A stretch of 64,000 nucleotides of DNA from Anthoceros angustus (GCA_010909165.1 MU008173.1:248001-312000), one strand, 5' to 3'. Numbered from the stretch's first letter, positions 10,354 through 23,386 are shown. A program made the numbers and translations. The notes: a model not told the origin generated them from the letters alone.

Positions 10354-11500
10354 CTACAACTGCTTGTAGCTTAGACCTCGAATTGCCACAAGACTACTCG
10401 AAAAATAAGAAACCGCTCCACGCTTATTCATGCAAATGAGAAAGGAGAACCTCATGTCAGTAAGTCCCAAATCCTCTTCGTTTTCTACCTTTTGTTGCCC
10501 ATCATCAAAACACGCTGGAATTTCAATACCATCCCCAACATGGGCATCAACGGGAGATGCCCAAATTGTGGACATGCTCTTGCCCTCTTGTCGGTGCATC
10601 CTCGTCCTCTCACAGTGGGATGAACGGGATCCTTGGGGTGCTCGGACCACAACGCCTCGATCCTAGCTTGACGTCCCGCTAGCAATCTCACCTTGGGTTT
10701 AGGGGAGCACAAGCATTTCCTCCGAATTATCACTCGAGACTTCCCTCCTAGTGCTTTTTTGAGGAGTGCATGTCCCGCCTTGCTAGCATGCGGACACATT
10801 TGTAACCTCCAATCGATCATCGTAAAACTGACGGCGGATCTCCTTGGCCGACCTCTTCCCAACCCGCCTCCTTGTTCCCTTCGTGGTGAGTGTGCTTTTT
10901 GTCCGAGGCTGCAAAACTCGACTTGCAATGTGTTCATCAAGCAACGCTTTGAGATTCGGCACCGCATGGCATAGACCCATCCGCATGTGTGCTCATTTGA
11001 CATCCCAAAGGGATGGTCCATGTTATCAATCGAATGGGCAATGCCCACGCATGACCCAAAGCCATCTGGTTGCTATGAGATGTCCGTCCCACCAAAGAAC
11101 CTTACATGAGCGTTAGGGTTGTTTTCATCATCAATCGCATCGAGGTATTGTGCACATTGGTTCTTGTGAAAACCGCCGAGTCTCGCTGCGCATCATCTTC
11201 CTGATGCTGGTTTGCTCGCCTCAACCTAGTCAAAACCCTCTCCCTCTGCTTTGATTTTTGGCGCTGGTGCCGCAGACACCATGCTGCTCACCTTGATGCG
11301 CTTGGACCGCCTGTCCCACCTCGAGCTGCCCTCCCAAGCCCATCCATGCCATGCCTCCAAGCTGTATTGTTGACCGCCCTTTGTTGCACCTTGCCCGCCA
11401 GCGCTGCCCGACCGTCCATCCTTCCCATGCCGAGTATGTTGAAGACCGCACGGCCTGGGTCTCACGCCTCCGTGCTTGCGCCCCAGATTTCTTCACCGTC
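10354..11500 (-). pseudogene. Probable upstream part of the accessory gene
   Basis: Several overlapping minus-strand frames without a long continuous ORF. Readable pieces are basic (GTRRRVGKRSAKEIRRQFYDD, about 10,880-10,820) and KVENEEDLGLTDMRFSF (about 10,490-10,440). They lead toward the zinc-ribbon-like CPSCGKQL and the CFGFGG module downstream, so one decayed gene of several hundred codons is the simplest reading. The function is unknown. Confidence 0.3.
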
Positions 11501-11682
11501 GTCCACTTGCCTTTCGGTGTTTAGGGCCGGCCCTAAAATGGCTGACCATAGCCAAGTTCCTCGTTTACAACCACATTGGGTCCAATGCACCATCCTCGCA
11601 TCGAGCCTCGACAGCATCCCAAAGGCGCCTGCTGCTGTGTCTCGGGTCCTTCTCGCATTTTACAAGCAATCTTCTGGCTAAT

Positions 11683-12130
11683 CACTACTAGGAAAAGTAT
11701 ACTTTACTAATTGAAGTTTACAACGGGTGCATTTTACCATGACCGTCCATTTTACTACGCCAATTGAAGGCACCTTTCAAGTCCATGTATTATTTTCAAG
11801 TATAGCCACAATTTACTAAACCTCATTCCAACTTTACTACGGGCTTGTTTTGCCAAAGAAAAGGCATGTGGCAAACAAAATGGACTTTACTACGGGCACT
11901 TGTTATTTATAACATAGCTTATGGACGTTGTTGATGGCATGTTTGTTTTACGGGACTACAATTTACTACAGACTTTCTCCATTACAACGGGTTCTTTTAC
12001 AACATGCCAATGGTATTTTACAACATCCAATAGTTTACTACACCCCTGTAGAGTTTACAACAAGACCCTTTACGGCGAGACAGTCGTTTACAACACTAAT
12101 TTAGAATGGGTTTTGATGATAAACCACGTC
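11683..12130. repeat. Left terminus and subterminal repeats of the large element
   Basis: CACTACTAGGAAAAG, followed by at least ten tttactac, tttacaac and ttttacca motifs, mostly in one orientation. It mirrors the zone at 33,880-34,642. Confidence 0.6.
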
Positions 12131-12138
12131 TTATTACC

Positions 12139-12560
12139 CTAAAAAGAAAAATCGTAGAGGTAAGCGTGTACATCGATTAAGGCTTGGGCTAGGCGACAGA
12201 AACGAGAACAAAGGGGCTGCGGTGGGGACATGAAAATCCTCCTTCGATCATCTCCACATCGCGTTGGCGGCTGTAGTAGACTTGCAAAAGTGTCGTTGTG
12301 CTTCAATCCAATCAGGAAGCCACAACCTAGGTGGGCGCTCTGAGGGAGCCTCAGGAGGCAATAATTTCCATGAAGCATCGCCCATCTCCATTACCCGCCT
12401 CTTGAAATCCAAGGCCTCCACAGATTGGGGCGCCGGTCCGCATCCTCATCTCGATGGGTCGCGCTGAAGCCTCCGATTCACCTGCTCCCATGTGGCGATA
12501 AATCTCTAGGCACTCCGCCCGCCATCCGGATTCGGGGCCATTTCCTCCGGACATTGGGAA
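12139..12560 (-). pseudogene. Unrecognised transposon-internal frame
   Basis: Minus-strand pieces ECLEIYRHMGAGESEASARP and SARPIEMRMRTGAPI, then TTTLLQVYYSRQRDVEMIEGG-like sequence in another frame. This is a plausible decayed protein, but no family is recognised and no continuous frame exists. The position next to the terminus suggests a transposon gene. Confidence 0.25.
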
Positions 12561-12564
12561 GCCG

Positions 12565-13640
12565 TTCTTCCTTGCCCTCGCGCGTTTAAAGCCGTTGTGA
12601 GGCGGTTAGCGCGGAACCATGAAGCACGCGTCGTGACGAAAATTCACCTTTGCGTGCGAGGGCAAGGAAGAACTTAAGGCACGCTTCATGCAAATCTAGG
12701 AGGACAATAAGAAGGCTGGATTCGGGCTTCGTGGGAAGACCAAACGCACCATGCAACCAAGCCGGAGTCGAAACAAGCAATGCCTCCATTTATGCCCATC
12801 CGCACCAATGGATGCACACGCGGCGAGTGGATTCAATGAGTCCATTCGGATGAAATGCCCGCGTGCCTTTAGACAAGTGACGGTGGCGAGAGCCGGATGG
12901 TGTCGCAAAGCGGAGTGGTCAACAAGATTCGTTTCTCAAACCATAAACCCTAGTTACATATCCCGCCATGGAGGCATATATAGCCCATGGAAACCCAAGT
13001 CTCCTTGGCTTTCGGGTTAGGTTAGGTACACCTTAACCCATGGGAAACATGAGTTAGGGTTTGGTTACCGAGAGGAAAACTTGAGTTAGGGTTTGGTTAA
13101 AATATCCTTCCTTGCCCTCGCCGTTTGGCCGTTGTGAGGCGGTTAGCGCGGAACCATGAAGCACGTCGTGACGAAAATTCACCTTTGCGGTCGAGGGCAA
13201 GGAAGAACTTAAGGCGCTTCATGCAAATCTAGGAGGGCAGAATAAGAAGGCTGGATTCGGGCTTTGGGAAGACCAACGCACCATGCAAATCCGAGCCGGA
13301 GTCGAGTGTGCCAAACAAGCAATGCCTCCATTTATCGCACCAATGGATGCACACGCGGCGAGTGGATTCAATGAGTGCATTCCGGATGAAATGCCGCGTG
13401 CCTTTAGACAAGTGACGATGGCGAGAGCCGGATGGTGTCGCTGAGTGGTCAACAAGATTCGTTTCAGTCAAACCATAAACCCTAGTTACATATCCGCCAT
13501 GGAGGCATATATAGCCCATGGAAACCCAAGTCTCCTTGGCTTTCGGGTTAGGGGTTACACCTAACCCATGGGAAACATGAGTTAGGGTTTGGTTACCGAA
13601 GCCAAGGAAAACTTGAGTTAGGGTTTGGTTAAAATATCCT
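12565..13640. repeat. Tandem duplication of about 540 bp containing inverted repeats
   Basis: Copy 1 starts at about 12,565 and copy 2 at about 13,107. Each begins with an inverted repeat: arms 12565-12581 and 12656-12672 (17 bp, ttcttccttgccctcgc and its complement), and 13107-13120 and 13192-13205 (14 bp). Each copy also ends with a series of ccatggg / gttagggtttggtt motifs. Copies differ by short deletions. Confidence 0.75.
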
Positions 13641-15300
13641 TGACTTGCGAATCGCCGCTTGCCGATAATGTGTGCGCAATACTGGAATTGGGCTCGGCAT
13701 CGGCGAGGAGGATGGGCGGGGCCCCTATGGTGTCAAGTGTGACCAATGGCGCATGCCACGTGCACCCAAATGCAAGCAGGCGCCACATGGCTGCGTGCGA
13801 GCTTGGATCGATCGGTGCGAACTTGATCGATGAAAGTGCCGATCTTGCTCTCAAGTGGTCGAGACAGGACACTTTAGGGTCGAGTTTCCTTGGACTTTGA
13901 GTTCGTGAATCCATGGTTTGACGAACCATGGTTAACAAAACCCATGGTTAACAAAACCCATCGAAAATTCAAATAACATTTCCTTGGGCTTGAGCCGTGG
14001 TGGTCGGATGGTGAAGTTGCCATGGGCACCAAATCCAAGGACACTCACGCCTCGGATTGGACTTAGGGTGAAAAGAAATGTAATTACATGGCCTATATAG
14101 GCTCGCGATGAAATGGGTTTCCTTGGCTCATGAAAATTGCAAAACTTTTCCTTGGACTTGAAAAAGCAAATAACGACTCCTTGGGCTTCAAAGCCGAGTT
14201 TGGGTCGGATGGTGAACTTGGGTACCAAAGGCCAAGGACACTTACGCCTATATATGGACCGTAAATAATGGATAATAAACCCTGTGTAGTTTGTTTCCCG
14301 CCATGTTACATCCGCGAAATGAAACTTGTCTGCGTTCTGCCCGGCTCTGAGGCGAAGTCCATGTGACTGTTGTCCTCTCTTCTCCCTTGTTCCGTACCAC
14401 TTCTCGATCGCGGGGTTTCAAGCACCGCGTGACAACCCTACTTTGAAATTCTTACTACGGATCGGGCGGTGGAGGACACATCAGCAAGCGTGGTCTAAAC
14501 CGACTAAGGTTGAGGTATGTTCTCCTTTTTTTTCCTCCGCCCAATCTGTAAGCTGACCTTTCCAAAGCTCCCATGAATCACGGCCGGTCTTGTGTAGATG
14601 CCTAAAGCACGAGGAAGATTCAAGCTATGAGCGGGCCGATTCGAGACCGGCGCTGGCGCAGCATTAGTAGCGAGATCTTTCATGGAGGCCACGTGGGCCA
14701 GACGGACTAGGCTGGACCCAAATCTGGGTAATTCACGGAACAGGCGGCTGCGATTGCTCGGGCGTCAGGAGGCACGAAGGGCAAGTGGCGGCGGTGAAAA
14801 GAGCAGGCAAAGTCTCGACTTCAAGATCGGGAAAGGAGGAGGAGGACTTTGATTTGCCTCTCAAGGCTTCCGGACGCGGCAATGGAACAAGAGGGAGGAG
14901 CGCGGTGGGCAAGTTAAGGTAAGTTCCTCGTGGGTGGGAGGGTCGGATGGCCGGAGACACAGCGTGGGGCGTCATCTACGCCGGCGGGTGAAGGACCAAA
15001 AGCGAGCTGTCGGCTAGGGCATCAGCGCATGTTCGGAGAGGATGAAGACAAGCGAAGAGGCCAGTTCACAAGGATGAGTGTCGCCATATTTGAAGAAGCG
15101 GGCATGGGCTCACACCGCTCATAAAATCATGGAAGGCGATTCGAGACTTGGGCGAGGAAGGCGCCCGTGAAGGCAAAAGCGACCGGGATCAATCCCGGGC
15201 CGTTGGGGCCTATCGACTCCTATAGAAGGGGGCTCTGTGGTATGCACAAGCTGCGGATCTGCAGAGGAGGTGGTTGAGGGGCAGTCAAATGCACGGCGCA
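13640..15300. other. No recognisable gene
   Basis: Between 13,900 and 14,250 are repeated ccatggttaacaaaaccca and ccttgggctt motifs, resembling those at 36,280-36,500. From 14,280 to 15,300 the composition is GC-rich with only short frames on both strands. No domain is recognised. Confidence 0.4.
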
Positions 15301-16830
15301 ATACATCCAGGCATCACAAATTTTACCCCCTAGATTCAAACGATTTCCATACGGAATCCATCACTTGAATGCGTCTGATTCTATGTTGAAAATATGCAAT
15401 GTTTGATAATTTTGACCAAGTTCCATGTTTAATCAACCTTGAAATTCGCTAAGGTTTCCATGTGGATTTTGGAAGTTCGGAAATTCATACTAATTCTACG
15501 TTGAAAATGTACACGATCCCACCCTTAGAGTTTTTATATGGATTCGATAATTTGGAAAAATCGAATTCTACATTGAAAACACATAAGATCGCCCCCAAGG
15601 GTTTTCATGTGGATTGTGAGCTTTGAGGTTCACATAAAGCGTGAAAATGCACGGAATCCAGCCCTTTAGGGTTTTTGTGTGGATTCTGACAGTTCGGAGG
15701 TTCGCACGAATTCTGTGTTGAAAATGCATGAGATGATTGATTGACTTTGGGCAAAGTTTTCACATCTAATCAACTTGAAAACTATGGTACCATTTTGTTA
15801 TGTGGATTATACATTAAGTTCATTCATTATCAACTCCTATGCTTGCTTTGTGGTTTCAATGTTTATTTTTATTTAATTTATAATATTTTAAAATGCTTAA
15901 AATATGTAAATTCTATGTAGTTTCAAACATTTAGGAGGATCACATAGTTTACATGTAGAAAGTACATGACATATTCATGTTTTAAGAAAAAATTCATGTT
16001 GAATCAAAGTAGCTTGTATAGAAAGCATATGTAGAAAATGTAGTATCTATTACTATCGATTCTTCATGGTGAATACATTCATTTTATAAATTATACATAC
16101 ATATTTATAATCTACAAGAATATATATGGAGTACATCTAGGTTCAAAGGCGTTGGGAGACTACACGTAGTCCCTTATGAAAGTACATTATTTGTATAATG
16201 ATGAGTTATTGAAGTTATATACATTTCAATGTAGTGTATATTCTTATTCAATAATTTTTCTATAAAATAAATAATTTTAATATATTCATTAGATACTATA
16301 TTATTAAAACAGAATATTAAATAAATAAATTAATTAGATATTAAAATATTACTTATTTATACCATATTATTATATCAAAAATATGTTTGAAAATATTAGA
16401 GAAATCTATATGCATAAAGGAATAAAAGTGTACTCCACCTCAAATGCCTAATAAGAAACACCGGTGCTAATATAAAACCTAGCAATCTTCTCAAAAGAAG
16501 ACCACAAAATGAGGAAAAGACAGCCATAAGTAGCAAGAGAATGTAAGGATCCGCGTTTTTGTAACTACGACATAGTTACAAACAAGCATCCTCAAAAATC
16601 TCCTAAACCACTAAGAACTAAATGAGGTGAAAACTAAATGAGGACTTGATCCTTCTCATTCGGCCCGTGCTCCAATAATCCTAGTTTCCATGTTCTTCAT
16701 GCCCAAGAGATGCTCATGCATCCTAGGAGCTTCCATTACTTTTCCATCCATTGCATATTCCAAATGCAAGAGTTTAAGTACTTAGTCGAACTATATAATT
16801 AGATATAGTATATGAAATTAATTCATGGTT
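15300..16830. other. AT-rich stretch without a gene
   Basis: Very AT-rich, with stops in all frames. Between 15,340 and 15,740 a motif of the form gattc-gaaaatgca / ggttttcatgtggattc recurs with variation about every 90-100 bases, an old diverged tandem repeat. Nothing else is seen. Confidence 0.5.
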
Positions 16831-16837
16831 GTTTCAC

Positions 16838-17539
16838 TTACCACGTATAGGAAGAACCAGCTTGCTCCAAAGTAATTGTAATAGGCTCACGGGCATTATA
16901 CCTTGCGCCCATAAAGACTTTGGATGAGTGCCGCTTTGAGCCCCATGGGTCTATGCCGCCATTTGCAAACTCTTGAATACGCCATTTATTCCCAAGTTTC
17001 CGGACTTGTAAATTTTCAAACCAAGACTCCTTCCTGCGTGACATCCAATCACGGCTTTGGTAAGCCTAGGAGCTCATACAAATGAGCTCGCAACGCAAGA
17101 ATTGATACAACTTTAGGTCGCAAAGAAAGCGAAGATTAGGAAAGTGAACTTGAAATTCAATAAATACCTTAGTATAGCTCCCCTCCGATCGCGTATGTTT
17201 GTAAAACCATCTTCTTGTGCCCCGTTCTCCTGTTGGACCCCACGCTTTATAAAACTTACGTAATAGGGACTCGTCGATAAATCCACATCCATAGACTGAG
17301 TAAAAATCTTGCACCATTTTATCGAAGGGAACATAGTAGAATATGGACCCATTCCCAAGAGCAACTTCGGTGACAATAGTCTTGATTGGTTGGCAACAAT
17401 AGCCGGGTTGCAACAGTTTCTCTAGTTGTGATAGGGCATGTATATTTGACTTTTGCAAGACATAAATTGTCTCTTTGTGCTCAAGCTTGTCTTTGAGATG
17501 CTCGAGTGTGACCTTGTGAGACATTTGGCTCTTCTTCAC
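16838..17539 (-). pseudogene. Unrecognised protein fragment in two frames
   Basis: Two adjoining minus-strand frames. 17539-17066 (157 codons) contains SQLEKLLQPGYCCQPIKTI, GSIFYYVPFDKMVQDFYSVY and KAWGPTGERGTRRWFYKHTR. 17044-16838 contains NKWRIQEFANGGIDPWGSKR. Composition is normal for a protein, and both pieces may belong to one gene with a break near 17,050. No family is recognised. It may be another captured host fragment within the large transposon, since the LRR fragments begin immediately next to it on the same strand. Confidence 0.35.
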
Positions 17540-18359
17540 TCAACCCTTGTTCGAGTTGAGCAAAGATCTTCGCTCGGGACTTACTGCTCAAGACCGGTCC
17601 CATCAGCAGCTTGGAGACCGGGTGCTTGTCCACGGGCGCTTGCCACCGGTCTACTACCGGCAATTGGTGACCCTTGCGCTTGTACAGACTTGCCACGTGA
17701 TGTCTACTACGAGCAATTGGAGAGAGCGTGTTTGTCCATCACCGACTTGTCGCTGAGGTCGATATCGGCAATTGGAGATTGCCGAGCTATCACACTTCCG
17801 AGATCTCGCAATGATACCGCTAGTTGAAATTGTTGTTGCACTTACACGTCGATCGGAGCTTGCAAGTCTCACAGTGCAATAATAGGCCTTTGTTGTGCAA
17901 TGGTAGTAGCATATCTCATTGTGCAATGGCGAGCAGTGCAATAGCAGATTCACATTGTTGCGCCGGTGCATCCGATCGCTCAACAAGATGGCGATTCTTG
18001 TGCGCCTGTGAGTCGGAGAATCTCCTCCTCGCACAAGACTCTACGAATAAATGGCGTTTGGCCAAGGAGAGCAAGGAAGAAGGCGGCCTTGATTTGGAAA
18101 CGGAGGTCTTCCTCTAAGCGGTCCCTCGTGAACTTGAAGTCTCAACATCAACATCTTCAACTTGTTCCTTTCTTGATGCGAACTTCTTCTTATCTCAAAT
18201 GACGGCTGAGTCCGGCCGATCGATGCTGCTTGTAAGCCTTGGCATCGCACAACAACAAACCAAATCAAAACAAAAGAGGCAAAAGGAGCATTCAACATTA
18301 CAATAATCAGAATGCTGATCGACCTCGAGATCCGCACGTTGGTAAACCTTCCCGATCGA

Positions 18360-21300
18360 TCGACTCAAGGCTGATTTCACACACCACGCAATTCCGCTCA
18401 ACGCATTCCGCCAGCACTCCGCTCGGCGAACTCCCGCTCCGGCGCCTCCGCTCGGCGAACTCCGCTCGGCGAACTCCCGCTCCGGCGCACTCCGCCCGGC
18501 GAACTCCCGCTCACGCACTCCGAGCCGAGTCGATGGCGAACCTTTGAAAGAAGCAGCAAAATAGAGAGAGAGGTTCCGCCCAGCCCGTGATGAAAAGAGG
18601 GCTCGCCTGCCTCCCGCCAAGATTCTCGCATTCAGACATGCCCACTGCCAAGATTCGCACAGAGCTGCTGCTCCTGACATTTTCGCACTTGATTATAGGG
18701 TCAATCCTTGTAACATTTCGGACATAGAATCGGTGCACATTTTTAAGAGCGATTGACTTTCATATATGCTAATGAATCTGGTGGAAATAGCAGCAAGCAC
18801 CGAGGGCTTGCGGGAGCTTGAAGTTGTGAGCTTGGCAAATATCTTGAGGATTGTTGCATTGTCCTTCAAGAACGTGTCATTGTGCATCATGTCAAGGGCA
18901 TTGAAAGCGTCATAGTCGTTATGCCATGATCGAGCATCATTCATGAGTTGTAGAAGCGGGTGATTGCAACACTGTAATAGGAATAAGCTGCCTTCAATTC
19001 GGATATGAGCGGAATGCACGTGATAAACGCAACTAGCTTCTTAGAGCCCTTGGCCCTAACCCCTATGTGCCGATTGGTGAAGTAACGGAGGTCTCGACGC
19101 CGCAGAAAATCCACGGAATAATCAAATCGAACATGTTGTCATCATCCTCCACATGGTTATTCGTCAGAGAGTGTAGATCTCCTCACCAAAGCCACCGAGA
19201 GAAGGAAGGGCGTTAGACGCTCATCCTAAGATTTGTTAAAAAGGCGGTCTTCAAAGGAGCAAGTCATCAGCTCACGATTGCAATGACCTCCTTGAACTCG
19301 GTCCCCATGGATCCCACCACGTAGTCCGGAAGTGGAATGCATCCCCTAGGTTATGATTCGACATTGCAAACCAACCACCGTCGTGAAACAATCTAGCATA
19401 TGTAGTTCGAGCTCGACTCAGGCGTAACCCAATGCAAGGAAGTGAACTAAGAACAGTTCCTTCCACCTTACATGTACAAATCCCTAAGTGGAATGCATCC
19501 CCTAGGTTATGATTCGACATTCATGCAAACCAACCACCGTGAAACAATCTAGCATATGTAGTTCGAGCTCGACGTAACCCAATGCAAGGAAGTGAACTAA
19601 GAACAGTTCCTTCCACCTTACATGTACAAATCCCGCAGTAGCTCCCCACAAATCCACGGAAGGAGTTGCCGCAGTGCTGTAGTGGACCAGTCGCAAGCAG
19701 CCGCAAGGGCCCGGGCTTCACTCTTGTATCCCTCAACCTCTTGGCCAAAAGTTCGCCTTTGCCATGCTTTTCCCACGAGGTGCCCTTGATGGAGATGTGC
19801 TCCATTGGTGTTGGTGGACAGAGATTGGATCACTCTTGAAACATGTGGTCGCCCCATCCCATTATTCAACACCAGCTTCTTGATGCAAGGCTTGTTGTGC
19901 TTCAACCCCTGGAACAACTCCTCGGTGAAGTTGCACCGTAGGGTTTCAAAACACGAACTGCAGATCAAGCTTCACGCACTTGTGCAAGATAGGCATCGAC
20001 AGGATCCAGCTCCTCCTCATCCAGGGAATGGCCGTGCTCCAAGACAAGGTGCGTGATGCTGCTGTAAGCCACAAGTGATGCCACACAAAATAGCCGCCAC
20101 GCACAGGAGCTTCAAGGTGGTGTTGAGAGTAGCATTCCAGCCACCGCTTCTTGAGCCTACCCTCCAGTGGCTGCCATCCTCACCTCCAACCCGGATACTT
20201 CAAGCCACAACCCGGGTGATGGATTGGTTAAGTGAGCACATGTGAGACCGTGAGACTACAACTCCGACCAGCTCGAGGAGGGCACCGCCACTCAAGGCTG
20301 ATTTCACCGCACACGCAATTCCGCTCAACGCATTTCGCCGCACTCCGCTCCGGCGCACTCCGCCCAACAAGCTCTCCCGCGGACTCCGCCCGGCGAACTC
20401 CCGCTCCGGCGAACTCCGCTCCGGCGCACTCCGCTCCGGCGAACTCCCGCTCCGGCGCACTCCGAGCCGAGTCCGATGGCGAACCTTTGAAAGAAGCAGC
20501 AAAATAGAGAGAGGATTCGCGCCCAGTGCGTTAAAAGGCTGGCTCGCTCCTCGCCAAGATTCTCGCAAATTACAGCCACTGCTCGCAGATTCTCGCACAT
20601 TACAGAGCCCTGCTCGCCAAGATTCTGCACTGATTATAGGTCAATCCTTGTAACATTTCGGACATAGAATCGGTGCACATTTTTAAGAGCGATTGACTTT
20701 CATATATGCTAAATGCTGGTGGAAATAGCAGCAAGCACCGAGGGCTTGTGAGCTTTGTGAGCTTGGCAAATATCTTCCGAGGATTGTTGCATTGTCCTTC
20801 AAGAACGTGTCATTGTGCATCATGTCAAGGGCATTGAAAACGCCATAGTCAGTCGTTATGCCATGATCGAGCATCATTCATGAGTTGTAGAAATCGCAAC
20901 ACGTAATAGGAATAAGCTGCCTTCAATTCGGATATGAGCGGAATGCTGTGATAAACGCAACTAGCTTCTTAGAGCCCTTGGCCCTAACCCCTATGTGCCG
21001 ATTGGTGAAGTAACCAGGAGGTCTCGACTAAAAAATCCACGGAATAATCAAATCAACATGTTGTCATCATCCTCCACATGGTTATTCGTCAGAGAGTGTA
21101 GATCTCCACCAAAGAGAAGGAAAAGGTGTTAGACGCTCATCCTAAGATTTGTTAAAAAGGCGGTCTTCAAAGGAGCAAGTCACGGCTCCCGATTGCAATG
21201 ACCTCCTTGAACTCCCCATGGATCCCACGTAGTCCCTAAGTGGAATGCATCCCCTAGGTTATGATTCGACATTGCAAACCAACCACCGTGGAAACAATCT

Positions 21301-21960
21301 AGCATATGTAGTTCGAGCTCGACGTGCAACCCAATGCAAGGAAGTGAACTAAGAACAGTTCCTTCCACCTTACATGTACAAATCCCGCAGTAGCTCCCCA
21401 CAAATCCACGAGGAGTTGCCGCAGTCAACTGGTCGGACTCAGTCCGCAAGCAAAAGCGTTCCGGCTTCACTCTTGTATCCCTCAACCTCTTGGCCAAAAG
21501 TTCGCCTTTGCCATGCTTTTCCCACGAGGTGCCCTTGATGGAGATGTGCTCCATTGGTGTTGGTGGACAGAGATTGGATCACTCTTGAAACATGTGGTCG
21601 CCCCATCCCATTATTCAACACCAGCTTCTTGATGCAAGGCTTGTTGTGCTTCAACCCCTGGAACAACTCCTCGGTGAAGTTGCACCGTAGGGTTTCAAAA
21701 CACGAACTGCAGATCAAGCTTCACGCACTTGTGCAAGATAGGCATCGACAGGATCCAGCTCCTCCTCATCCAGGGAATGGCCGTGCTCCAAGACAAGGTG
21801 CGTGATGCTGCTGTAAGCCACAAGTGATGCCACACAAAATAGCCGCCACGCACAGGAGCTTCAAGGTGGTGTTGAGAGTAGCATTCCAGCCACCGCTTCT
21901 TGAGCCTACCCTCCAGTGGCTGCCATCCTCACCTCCAACCCGGATACTTCAAGCCATAAG
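18360..21960. repeat. Tandem duplication of about 1.75-1.93 kb within the LRR region
   Basis: The block 18,366-20,220 repeats at 20,293-21,965. The segment at 19,805-20,160 recurs almost unchanged at 21,554-21,910 (offset 1,749), and the start recurs with offset about 1,927. The first copy also has an internal 157-bp duplication (19,331 and 19,488, starting aagtggaatgcatcccc), which accounts for most of the offset change. Confidence 0.85.
18395..18535. repeat. Minisatellite, ctccgctcggcgaactcccg type
   Basis: Irregular tandem units of about 16-20 bases built from gcactccgctcc, ggcgaactcc and cgctccggcg. A second array of the same units is at about 20,325-20,475 in the duplicated copy. The long Arg/Ser/Gly frames here arise from the repeat. 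Confidence 0.7.
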
Positions 21961-22981
21961 CGGGTGATGGATTGGTTAAGTGAGCACATGTGAGACCGTG
22001 AGACTACAACTCCGACCAGCTCGAGGAGGGCACCGCCACGGGGCTCAAGGCACGCAAGATAGGAATCAACATAGCTGCCCGCTCGGATTCTTGTGCCGGT
22101 CATATCCGATATCAAGCCTCGCCGAGCGTGGTGGTGAGCGCCACGCCTGCAATCGCCCACCCTCATGGTCCATGCCTATCCCAAAGAGTCCCAAGGTTCG
22201 CAGAGCGGCGAGTGGGTGAGGATGGCGAACGCGTCACCGCAGCTCCCTATCATATCGTTGTCGCCAAGATACAACTTGTCGAGTAGTGAGCCGCTCTTGT
22301 CTCGCAAGGTCGGAGATGAGCCCACACTCACCCAATTGCCCGCATATCCGGATACTCCAACTGCAACCGGTCGTAGGAGCAGCAAGTGCACACGCCTGCC
22401 GTCCCGAATCCTCCGAACCCGCATAAGCTCAGTTTTCCACTGGATTGTGCTTCAACCCTTCAGCTGTTGCTCCACGCCGCTCACTACTGCATTCCCACGC
22501 CTCAAGGGATTCAGATCGATGGTTCTCGTGCGCTGCCGATCGCTCATGATGCGCAAGCGCAGATGGCGCCTCGATTTCCCCAACGCTTCATGTTCGCCAT
22601 GCTCAAGAAGTAGGAGCCCTGTGAAGCCGCAGATCCGGAGGAGGAAGCGCAGTGAAGCTCGGCGATCGGGACTCGAGGCTCTCACAGGCAACCAAAGCGG
22701 CGGAAGAGGAGGAGGAAGAGGTCGCTGCCATAGCGCCAACTCGGCATTCGACCTCCCGCCGATCCTATGTAATATTATGGCTTCCGATCCTTGTAATAGG
22801 ATCCAGATAGGATCGGCTTTGGCATTCGACCTCGAAGCGGCTATTGCTTGCCGGATCAAACATTCCCGAGCATACCCAAGCCGAGCCTGCATTCCGACCT
22901 CCCGCAAGCTGCAGCTATGGCCTTGCCCGGAGTTGCGCTGTCCGGTTGCAATATGTCACACCCTAAATTTTAGCAACTGCT

Positions 22982-23120
22982 GAAACCCGAAATTGGAAGT
23001 GCTCAAAACTCAACCCATTGAAACTCAAAACTGGAAGTGCTCAAAACTCAACCCGTTGAAACCTCGAAACTAGAAGTGCCCAAAACTCAACCCGTTGAAA
23101 CCTCGGAGTGGAAGTGCCTG
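22982..23120. repeat. 38-bp tandem repeat, about 3.5 copies
   Basis: Units start at 22982, 23020, 23058 and 23097 (period 38-39) with the consensus gaaac-cgaaactggaagtgctcaaaactcaacccgtt. It lies directly upstream of the transposase gene. Confidence 0.85.
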
Positions 23121-23386
23121 AGGGCCGAGCTTCTCCGCCACTCACCTTCTAGCTTTTCCGCTGGGCTCGGCCTTGTGGGCTCGGTTTCTGCTTCATTATG
23201 ATCTTCACATATATGTACTTCTAGCTTTTCTCGTGGACAGGCTCACTGGCCTGCTTGTGGCTTGCTTCTTCATTATATACTTTAATTTGCAGTGTGATCC
23301 AAGTGGTCGCCTATGGGTTTGGATTGTGAGAGATGTGGGTCTGTGAACTTCTAATTTAGGAGCTCTACGGTCTCATCAACTTCAAA

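Larger units (their letters stand above)
7322..11679 (-). mobile_element. CACTA/Plavaka-like DNA transposon, one end visible
   Basis: Starts at 7322 with CACTACTAGGAAAACGGGTC, the inverted form of the terminus at 34,642. It is followed by a subterminal zone (7,322-8,040) dense in short motifs of the ttacaacgg / tttactacg / gttgtaaa type on both strands. Inside lies the accessory frame (8,315-8,930, duplicated at 9,540-10,090, with upstream parts to about 11,500), pointing to this terminus just as its homologue points to the terminus at 34,642. No matching opposite terminus with the preceding ATA trinucleotide is found in the window, so the element is truncated, or was split by the insertion that begins at 11,683. 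Confidence 0.55.
17540..22430 (-). pseudogene. Decayed LRR-type gene fragments, partly duplicated
   Basis: Minus-strand pieces read as leucine-rich repeats of the ribonuclease-inhibitor/NLR-like style: SLLDKLYLGDNDMIGSCGDA (about 22,300-22,240), and twice TLRCNFTEELFQGLKHNKPC, IKKLVLNNGMGRPHVSRVIQ and EHISIKGTSWEKHGKGELLA (21,717-21,500 and 19,968-19,740). Other pieces include HNDTFLKDNATILKIFAKL (about 18,900 and 20,820). No complete frame exists, and small indels interrupt every exon-sized block. TORNADO1-like ROCO or NLR genes are possible sources; I cannot decide between them. The location inside the large transposon suggests a captured host gene. Confidence 0.4.

Noticed and set aside
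22165-22983. 272-codon plus-strand open frame
   Set aside because: It lies opposite the LRR-like minus-strand sequence, and its Ser/Arg/Pro-rich translation has no recognisable domain. Most likely it is an antisense shadow.
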